The notes beneath the pieces were generated by a model that had not been told where the DNA came from, did no database searches, and saw only the letters and a program-made list of their open reading frames with translations. DNA of 64,000 nucleotides from Thalassomonas viridans. GTDB taxonomy: Bacteria; Pseudomonadota; Gammaproteobacteria; Enterobacterales; Alteromonadaceae. The translations under genes and the position numbers were made by a program. Positions 58,002 to 64,000 of the stretch are shown here, one piece after another; within the stretch, counting starts at the first letter, position 1; each line of letters starts with the position of its first letter. The stretch lies in the NCBI RefSeq assembly GCF_000948985.2, contig NZ_CP059733.1, positions 3,100,001 to 3,164,000 of the forward strand, in the 5' to 3' direction.

Positions 58002-58913
58002 ATGAAGCTAAGCGAGTGGCTGCAAAAGGGTAAGCAGTTTAGTTACCGGGGGCATAACATCTTCTACCGGGATGAGGGGCAGGGGGAGGTGTTGTTGTTG
58101 ATCCACGGCTTTCCCACCGCCTGCTGGGACTGGCATAAACTCTGGCCCGGGTTAACCGAAGGTTACCGGGTGGTATGCCTGGATATGATAGGTTTTGGTT
58201 TTTCCGATAAACCCCGAAAATATAATTACAGCATTTTTGATCAGGCGGATTTACACCAGGCTTTTCTGGCACATCTGGGCATTAGCCAGGTTCATATCCT
58301 GGCTCATGATTACGGCGATACTGTGGCGCAGGAATTATTGGCGAGATTTCAGGACGGGCAAAGTAATGTGCCCGGTGAAAATGCTTTTGTCATTAACAGC
58401 CTCTGTCTGCTTAATGGCGGTTTGTTTCCCGAGACCCACCGGCCGTTGTTATTGCAAAAACTGTTATTGAGCCCGGTAGGAAAACTTATCAGTTACCTGT
58501 CCAATGAGAAAACGGTACGTAAAAAGCTTAACGGAATTTTGGCTCCGGACAAGCAATTGTCGAACGAAGAATGGCAGGATTTCTGGACATTAATCAAACA
58601 TAACCGGGGACAGGAGATCAGTTATAAACTTATTCGTTATATGCAGGAGCGTAAAATAAATCGTGAACGTTGGGTGGGAGCATTAACCCGGGCCAGCGTG
58701 CCTGTCAGGCTAATCAATGGCAGCCTGGACCCGATATCTGGTGTTCATATGGTAACGCGTTACTTTGAATTGATGCCCGAGACTGCTGTTGATGTGGTGG
58801 CGCTTGACGAAGTGGGACATTATCCCCAAGTGGAAGATCCCGAGGCTGTGCTAAAGGCTTACCTGGCTTTTATACCAAACGAAATAATGAATCGATCACC
58901 TTCAATGGTCTAA
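58002..58913 (+). CDS. Alpha/beta hydrolase with Asp nucleophile (MEST-like, epoxide hydrolase/dehalogenase group)
   Basis: A 303-residue cytoplasmic hydrolase from the ATG at 58002 (MKLSEWLQKGKQF); the frame extends to 57942 but would overlap the upstream gene. The oxyanion motif LLIHGFPTACWDWHKLW is followed by the nucleophile elbow ILAHDYGDTVAQELL, where the nucleophile is Asp, as in epoxide hydrolases and haloalkane dehalogenases. The DYGD-TVAQELL form is characteristic of MEST-like proteins. The last ~14 codons and the stop are contributed by a MITE-like repeat that begins at 58872, so the original C-terminus has been replaced. Confidence 0.85.
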   Translation: MKLSEWLQKGKQFSYRGHNIFYRDEGQGEVLLLIHGFPTACWDWHKLWPGLTEGYRVVCLDMIGFGFSDKPRKYNYSIFDQADLHQAFLAHLGISQVHILAHDYGDTVAQELLARFQDGQSNVPGENAFVINSLCLLNGGLFPETHRPLLLQKLLLSPVGKLISYLSNEKTVRKKLNGILAPDKQLSNEEWQDFWTLIKHNRGQEISYKLIRYMQERKINRERWVGALTRASVPVRLINGSLDPISGVHMVTRYFELMPETAVDVVALDEVGHYPQVEDPEAVLKAYLAFIPNEIMNRSPSMV

Positions 58914-59030
58914 ACAATCAACTTCTGCGTTGCGCTCAATCCCAATAGCTGGCTATTGCTCAATCACGCGCCTTAAACTTGACTGTTTATCCTCATTGAA
59001 TCTTGATCAATTCTTTATTACGTTTGGTAT
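58872..59030. mobile_element. MITE-like 159-bp inverted-repeat element
   Basis: Both ends carry ATACCAAACG (right end inverted). The arms match, with a few mismatches and small gaps, for about 55 bp each: blocks AATAA, GAAT, GATCA, TTCAATG, TAAACA and TCAA occur in the same order in both. The centre holds CAATAGC-TG-GCTATTG (58943-58958). There is no coding capacity, so it would have to be moved by a transposase elsewhere. It overlaps the end of the MEST-like hydrolase gene. Target duplication is not clear. Confidence 0.75.
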
Positions 59031-59245
59031 TACCTGTGCGTTGGCAAGCGGGGAAGTTGGCTGTAAGGCAGGATAAATACCGGCTGAGAGGAAAAACTTA
59101 TAACTTTTATCTCCTTACCTTCTTGGTGGCAAAGGTCAGGCGTAACTTTTTCCGTTACCAGCCTGTAAGAGCAAGCCGCTCAGTATGGGAGGTTATTGTT
59201 AAATGTCCGGGGTTAATTGCCGGGCATAAGGGGGTTTATAAAAAA
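58914..59245. other. Intergenic region, MITE remainder plus about 215 bp of unexplained sequence
   Basis: From the hydrolase stop to the end of the TIR gene. After the MITE the sequence has an 83-codon plus-strand frame starting in the element (59003-59254) that overlaps the TIR gene tail; it looks like chance and is not called. Confidence 0.5.
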
Positions 59246-60145
59246 TTAACCTAAGTCATCCTTATCTCGGGCGAAAATGACTTCGCCGGAGATAAAACTG
59301 AGTCTCTGCTTTAAGCTGGCGGCGGTGTATCCCTGCCAGGTGCCTTTCATAATGCGGTTGCCGCCGATAAGTTTCAGCAAGGTGGTGCCGCAAATCGGAA
59401 TCTCTCCCTGGCTCCAGTAACTCAAGGCAATATAACCTTCGGATGAGACCACACCTTCCATGGGGTAATGATCGGCCCAGTCTTTGCCTTCACCGACAAT
59501 ACGCAGCCGCTCGGCTGTGCTCCAGATTGTTACCGGGTGTACTTCAAACTGGGTATGGCTGCCGTCGTCGTTAATCCGGATCCACTTCGAATACCAGGCA
59601 CCGGCCAGGAAAGCGGCGGTATGCTGGTTATGGAAATGGCCGTGAAACAGGCTTTCCGCCAGTCTCGACTGGTTATAGCTGTCAACGGCTTTTAAATAAT
59701 CTTTTAAAGCCAGTTGGAGCAGCTTGGCATTCACCGGCGTGCCTTTATATTTTTTTACCAGGCGGTAGTAAAGCTCGGTCAGGCTTTGTTCGTCGTCGCC
59801 GCAGAAAATACTCAGGTCCTGCATCGGCGAGAGCAGTTCATCTTTTTGCATGTAATAAACGATGGGAATGATGGTCTTGTTTTTACCCATGCCGAGCACA
59901 TAGGCGCTTTCAAAATAAATCCAGGGTCTGTTTTTGGACTCGGGGGTAAAGAGGGCGAAAATCAAGTCTGCTTTTTGTAGCTCTTTTTCTATTTTTTCAC
60001 GCCATTTTCCCGGACCTATGCCGCCGCCGGGGTCGGGATCGTCCGAGTACCAGGCGTCAATATTGGCGCCCAAATCTTCCAGCAACCGCTTCCAGGCATC
60101 GGCCAATATTTGTTCGCTGCTGGCGTGGCTGATAAATATCTTCAT
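59246..60145 (-). CDS. TIR-domain protein with a beta-rich C-terminal domain (candidate immune NADase)
   Basis: A 299-residue cytoplasmic protein starting behind a perfect GGAGG. Residues 1-130 are a TIR domain: KIFISHASSEQILADAWKRL, DAWYSDDPDPGGGIG, KADLIFALFTPESKNRPWIY and FESAYVLGMGKNKTIIPIVY. Glu79 in WIYFESA is at the position of the catalytic glutamate of NAD-cleaving TIR proteins. A helical linker follows (about 130-175). Residues 180-295 form an unrecognised beta-rich domain (LAGAWYSKWIRINDDG, GYIALSYWSQGEIPICGTT, MKGTWQGYTA) that resembles a small barrel. In other bacteria TIR proteins with an added sensor domain serve in antiphage defence. No partner gene is adjacent. Confidence 0.8.
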   Translation of the reverse strand: MKIFISHASSEQILADAWKRLLEDLGANIDAWYSDDPDPGGGIGPGKWREKIEKELQKADLIFALFTPESKNRPWIYFESAYVLGMGKNKTIIPIVYYMQKDELLSPMQDLSIFCGDDEQSLTELYYRLVKKYKGTPVNAKLLQLALKDYLKAVDSYNQSRLAESLFHGHFHNQHTAAFLAGAWYSKWIRINDDGSHTQFEVHPVTIWSTAERLRIVGEGKDWADHYPMEGVVSSEGYIALSYWSQGEIPICGTTLLKLIGGNRIMKGTWQGYTAASLKQRLSFISGEVIFARDKDDLG

Positions 60146-60294
60146 AATGCCTCCCGAATATGAACCGACAGCCCGGGCTTATCGCCGCGCTGCCAATTTA
60201 TCCGGTATGTCCGAAAGCATAGATCATAAATTCAGGTTAACAACCACCTCATTGGATTGTTGAAAACGGCTCACGTCCCTGTGAACCTGTATGC

Positions 60295-61647
60295 CTATTG
60301 CGTCTTGATAAAGGTACCGACCGAAGTCATGCCCTCAAATATCGGGGTAAAGACAGAAGTAGTACCGTTCCAGATAGAGCCGCTGTGTATGCCCCAGGCG
60401 GTATTGCCCCATGACCAGCCGCCGCCGCTGTCGCCGCCGATCCCTGAATGGTTAGAGGCGGTGACCATACTGCCGACCAGGGTGCCGTTCTGGTTGACGG
60501 TTACCCCGATATTGAGCACGGTATGGTTACAGGTACGGATATTGGACGAGCGGCCATAACGGCACACGGCAGCCCCTGGCATAGACCAGGTCCAGCGCCA
60601 GGCGTTGACTTCACGGATGCTGCCGGCAGTGGCATAAAACTCTGCCGGTTCGATATGGGTAGTGGTATGGTATTCTGTGTCTCCCGACGGACCTAAGTGC
60701 TGCCTGCGCCAGGTCATGGAATATAGCGGCACCCCGGGTTCTTCAAATTGGTTCAAACCTGTGCAGTGGGCGGCAGTGATAATACCGTCGCCGGAGCCGC
60801 CGGATACCGCCCAGCCGCTGGTACACTCGCGAAAGCCGTCATCGCGCAGCCAGTTGCCGCCGCGGCTGTGTTCAAAGTCGATCATCGGGCCTTCACCCCT
60901 GACAACTTTAAGGTTGAATTCCTGCTCGGAAAATTCCAGGGCTTTGGCATCCATTACCTGACCATCTTCCTGCTGTGTCTTACTTTTTTGCAGCTGTAGC
61001 TGCTTATGCATCCGGGTCACTATGGCTCTTTTGTCGGGCTTTACCCCCAGGGCGGATACCTGCACCGTGCTGTCTATCATTTGGGTTTTCTGGTTGAAAG
61101 AGGTGATGGCATTTTTATAGCCCATACTCAGTAAAGACTTTGCCATGATATTAACTCTTTTAAGTTGCTCCCCCAGGGATAACTTATCGTTGCCCCGAAT
61201 GCTGACCTTATCGCTGAGACGGTTTTCTGTCAGCAGTGCCCGGACTTCTTCGGGGATTTTGCCTTTAAAGCGCATATGGCCCTGAGTTTTAGGCACCGCC
61301 TCTACCCAGATCCCGGAAACTTTATCGGGAAACCGTTCGTTGATTTTTTGTGCCAATTCGGAGAACTTTGTTTGAAAGGCAATGCTTTTTTCTACATCTG
61401 CAACTAACAACCCGGACTGTTCGGCCAGGATCTTGGCATCTTCATATACTGTTTGCTCAGGTGTTTGATAGACCTGATCGTGCGTATGCTCATCCGCATG
61501 ATCGTGTGAATGTTCATTTCCGGCCATCGCCGATAACGGCGTTGCCAATAGCAGGGCAAGGCTTAACGGGAGGAATTTGCCGTTACTGGAGTGACGGTGC
61601 TGTTTTTTTATCGTTTTTAAAGCTAATGGGGCTAAATTTTTCATCAT
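60295..61647 (-). CDS. Secreted trypsin-like (S1) serine protease with long propeptide
   Basis: A 450-residue exported protease. The signal peptide (about 1-42) ends near AMAGNEHS and is followed by a His-rich stretch (NEHSHDHADEHTHDQ). Residues 60-260 form a propeptide reminiscent of alpha-lytic-protease-type prosegments. The protease domain has His294 in TAAHC, probable Asp323 in SGDTEYH and Ser407 in GGDSGGGWSWG, with cysteines at CTSGW and AAHC and further along likely forming disulfides. This is the streptogrisin-like plan. His-rich N-terminus might bind metal after export. Single gene, downstream of a 320-bp region. Confidence 0.88.
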   Translation of the reverse strand: MMKNLAPLALKTIKKQHRHSSNGKFLPLSLALLLATPLSAMAGNEHSHDHADEHTHDQVYQTPEQTVYEDAKILAEQSGLLVADVEKSIAFQTKFSELAQKINERFPDKVSGIWVEAVPKTQGHMRFKGKIPEEVRALLTENRLSDKVSIRGNDKLSLGEQLKRVNIMAKSLLSMGYKNAITSFNQKTQMIDSTVQVSALGVKPDKRAIVTRMHKQLQLQKSKTQQEDGQVMDAKALEFSEQEFNLKVVRGEGPMIDFEHSRGGNWLRDDGFRECTSGWAVSGGSGDGIITAAHCTGLNQFEEPGVPLYSMTWRRQHLGPSGDTEYHTTTHIEPAEFYATAGSIREVNAWRWTWSMPGAAVCRYGRSSNIRTCNHTVLNIGVTVNQNGTLVGSMVTASNHSGIGGDSGGGWSWGNTAWGIHSGSIWNGTTSVFTPIFEGMTSVGTFIKTQ

Positions 61648-61969
61648 ATTATCTTTCCGCTAATTGATTGATATTCATTGGAAAAGGCTGTTCTTTTTGC
61701 CTTTGAAATAAGTCCTCAGCCCATATCCGTTGTGTACGGCGTCCTGTAAAACTCTTATGCTTTCGGACTTCAATTAGCTAGTGCAGCCGCTGGCAGGATT
61801 ATCCCACCGTAACTCAGTTAAAAAGAAAAATTGGCAAGGTAAGCCGGGATTGAACAGGCCACAGATCTGTTCATCGTTTAGGGGGGAAGCCTTTTTATTG
61901 CCAGCAGCTGTTTTAAGGCCGCTGACAATAAGCGCTCGGGCAGCCGTGATAACGCCGGGTTATCGGGCG
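61648..61969. other. 322-bp intergenic region
   Basis: Between the S1 protease start and the end of the large right-edge gene. I see no gene, hairpin with T tract or repeat in it. Confidence 0.5.
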
Positions 61970-64000
61970 CTAGTCTGTTAGGGCGGCAAGCTTAAGCTGA
62001 AAATCCAGGGTTTTATGTAAGTCACCGCCATTATTAAGATAATATGACAGCAAAATATAACCGGCCTGTTTTGCACTTATGCCTGTCTGGCAAATTTTTT
62101 TGGTCAGTAGCTCATCAAACAAGGTTTCCAATGAGGTGCCGGTTGTCAGGCTGATATCGAGATCTTTAGCCATAGATTTAATCACGGCCCTGATATCTAG
62201 GTGGCCATCCGCTATCTCAGGAGCATCAGCAATATCATCTTGATCTTCTATAGTGATAGGGGTATCGAAGGAATGGATCAGGTTTCTTGCTACATCCTCA
62301 AGCGCAATCTGCTGCGGGGCGCCGTCGGCGGCCTGGTCGGTAATGGTATCCCAGTCTGCAATCTTTTCCAGCCATTTTTTCATGGCTTCCAGGCTGTCGC
62401 TGAGCCAGGCTCCCTGGCGGCTGATAGCAGACATTAGGGTATCGCCGGCCCCGAGCAGGTGGAAATTGCTGATATTGGTCGGCGCCCACCACTGGGCGCC
62501 GTCCCAGTTTTTGTTGTTGACCTGGGCTTGAAAGTAGTGAATATGTCGTGCCAGTGTTTTGGGGTAGTGATTCTCGTTATCGGGATCCTGACCAAGCAGT
62601 TGCTTTAACCGGCAGATGTAACCTATTAGCAAGGGATCTTCAAAAAGTTGCCAGTCATTGAAGAAGCGTACGTTATTGCCCTGGTTCTCGGTCTTTATTT
62701 TGTCGGAAGTCCGGCCCAGGGTATTATTCCAGATGCCCCTGGCCAGCTCACTGGCCTTGCCTGTTACGCTGTAATCCCAGCCGCTGGTGTGATAATGGAA
62801 ATAGGCACTGCTGAGCAGGCAATCGAGTATGCCCAATAAGGTGGCATCGTATTGTTTATGCGGATCCTGCTCGTCAAATCTGTCTCGTGCAGCCTGTATC
62901 AGTTCATCCTGATTCTCTATTTCCAGCCGGTTAGCCTGGATCCTGTCGGCATTGGCTTGATCCTCGATATCCTGAATGGGCTCCTGCAGACGGGCATTTT
63001 CAGCGGTTAAACGCTCTATTATCTGTTGGCAGCGCTCGATTTCATTATCTCTTTCCGCCTGCTCTCTGGCTCTGCGTACATTATAGAGCCATTGCACTTC
63101 ATCTTGATTCTTTCTGGTAAGTATTGGTGTGATATGGGTACCAAAACGCAACTCCAATAATGAGATGTACATGGCTAAAGGGAACAGGGTGCGGGCGGCG
63201 CCGTCATTATTGCCGGAGCGGAATGAATAAACGCCTTTAGCGGTTTTAAGTATGCTTAAGCCGTAGCGGTCGAGTATATCCAGCAGTTTTGTTCCGCAAT
63301 GGCTTGGAGACTGGTTGTTCCTGATGGCGCTGAGCAGTCCGCCCTTAAGCATACCTGCTATCTGGCCGCCGCTTTCGAGACCATAGCTATAGCAATAAGA
63401 TTTATAGCACAACAAATTGGCGGCGACCTCTTCGCTGGGCAACAGCAAGTTCTGGTGGTATTTTCTCTTGGCGCTATTATCCAGGGTTTTTAACATGCGG
63501 TAATACTTGGTAGCCCAGTTACGGCTGGCAATGAGGTTGTCGTAGCTGGATTTAGGTAAATTTTCCCTGAGATCGGCCTGGGCTTTGGCAGTCAGGCTGG
63601 TGAAACCATAACTGGTGCTGGTGTCGAGTTGATGATAAAGACCAAAGCGGTATTGCAGCGCCCCCTCATATTCGGTATTAAAGTTAACCCCCTGGATTAT
63701 TTTTGCTAGGGCACTCAGGTAATATTGGCCGGTTTTGGTTGTTCTTAATCTCTCCAATATCGCCAGGTTATCATTATTGGCCAGTTGGTCAGAAATCTTT
63801 TGGCTGATATAAGGTAATAAGGCTTCTTTGGCGTTATCGCTGCCGTTGCTGCTGATATGGTCATAAATAAAATACAGGTTGCGTACTGCAAGCTCGGCGG
63901 CATCAATAAAGGTATCCCAGTCGAAATCCTTGGTGTGTAAATTGCCTGACTGATCATATTGCTCCAGTTTGGCAGTGAAGTCACTGAAACTGTCGCCGTC
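61970..64000 (-). CDS. Large unrecognised protein, 5' end beyond the right edge
   Basis: The minus-strand frame ending at 61970 has no stop codon up to base 64000, so at least 676 residues are encoded and the true start lies outside the window; the TTG at 63757 is only an apparent start. I do not recognise the family. A Glu/Arg/Gln-rich coiled coil lies at roughly 62,890-63,080 (REQAERDNEIERCQQIIERL). Other parts are helical with many aromatic residues (SAYFHYHTSGWDYS, FNDWQLFEDPLLIGYICRL). No signal peptide can be judged. It has no neighbour in the window that clarifies its role. Confidence 0.7.
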   Translation of the reverse strand, partial: DGDSFSDFTAKLEQYDQSGNLHTKDFDWDTFIDAAELAVRNLYFIYDHISSNGSDNAKEALLPYISQKISDQLANNDNLAILERLRTTKTGQYYLSALAKIIQGVNFNTEYEGALQYRFGLYHQLDTSTSYGFTSLTAKAQADLRENLPKSSYDNLIASRNWATKYYRMLKTLDNSAKRKYHQNLLLPSEEVAANLLCYKSYCYSYGLESGGQIAGMLKGGLLSAIRNNQSPSHCGTKLLDILDRYGLSILKTAKGVYSFRSGNNDGAARTLFPLAMYISLLELRFGTHITPILTRKNQDEVQWLYNVRRAREQAERDNEIERCQQIIERLTAENARLQEPIQDIEDQANADRIQANRLEIENQDELIQAARDRFDEQDPHKQYDATLLGILDCLLSSAYFHYHTSGWDYSVTGKASELARGIWNNTLGRTSDKIKTENQGNNVRFFNDWQLFEDPLLIGYICRLKQLLGQDPDNENHYPKTLARHIHYFQAQVNNKNWDGAQWWAPTNISNFHLLGAGDTLMSAISRQGAWLSDSLEAMKKWLEKIADWDTITDQAADGAPQQIALEDVARNLIHSFDTPITIEDQDDIADAPEIADGHLDIRAVIKSMAKDLDISLTTGTSLETLFDELLTKKICQTGISAKQAGYILLSYYLNNGGDLHKTLDFQLKLAALTD

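Noticed and set aside
59003..59254. 83-codon plus-strand ORF after the MITE
   Set aside because: It begins inside the inverted repeat, overlaps the tail of the TIR gene and has no recognisable content.
63745..63984. 79-codon minus-strand ORF at the right edge
   Set aside because: It is in a different frame from the large protein, whose own frame stays open to the edge across the same bases.

Overview
The window looks like the chromosome of a marine, heterotrophic gammaproteobacterium of the order Alteromonadales, most like the Thalassomonas/Colwellia group. This is inferred from moderate GC, the gene repertoire (TonB receptor, secreted S8 and S1 proteases, SLC45-type sugar transporter, PhoB-type DNA-binding protein fused to a TolB-like sensor, several periplasmic binding-protein homologues) and the style of the nitrite/NO reduction genes. 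No 16S rRNA, tRNA or phylogenetic marker other than RadA is present, so the placement is tentative.

Layout. (1) 1-1.0 kb: end of a cysteine-rich protein with a phospholipase-A2-like HD motif, and a small secreted four-cysteine peptide. (2) 1.0-7.7 kb: an RND efflux operon (adaptor, tiny coupled ORF, permease) divergent from a membrane-anchored winged-helix regulator. (3) 7.8-15.7 kb: a nitrite-to-N2O module. nirK (copper nitrite reductase with a fused cytochrome c), a nirV-like SUMF1 gene and an SCO copper chaperone form a minus-strand operon. norQ, a small membrane protein gene, norC and norB lie on the plus strand. Perfect FNR/DNR boxes (TTGAT-N4-ATCAA) sit upstream of norQ and norCB. (4) 15.7-22.3 kb: a secreted chorismate mutase-cyclohexadienyl dehydratase fusion, radA, a DUF1330 gene, a binding-protein homologue and a chemoreceptor. 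(5) 22.3-34.4 kb: a choice-of-anchor-B / FixH-YtkA-like / di-heme cytochrome c group, an SLC45-type transporter, a subtilase, a D-cysteine desulfhydrase-like enzyme, a YCII protein and a diguanylate cyclase. (6) 34.7-42.5 kb: a TonB receptor, an aldonolactone-oxidase-like flavoprotein and a Tat-exported carotenoid-oxygenase-like enzyme. A lipocalin-like secreted protein is divergent from these and has a 19-bp operator-like palindrome in front of it.

(7) 42.6-56.9 kb is the most unusual part. Nine tightly overlapping minus-strand genes encode an HPr-kinase-like protein, a nucleotidyltransferase of the NTP_transf_5 type, three B12-binding-type radical SAM enzymes, one SPASM-type radical SAM enzyme, two methyltransferases and a glycosyltransferase. 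They are flanked by an ABC exporter and by a divergent methyltransferase-glycosyltransferase pair. The set looks like a biosynthesis and export island for an unknown modified peptide or glycoconjugate. I could not find a precursor peptide or a PqqD-like chaperone in it.

(8) 57-64 kb: two alpha/beta hydrolases, the second ending inside a 159-bp MITE-like inverted repeat. They are followed by a TIR-domain protein with an unrecognised C-terminal beta-rich domain (candidate immunity NADase), a secreted trypsin-like protease, and a large unrecognised protein that runs off the right edge.
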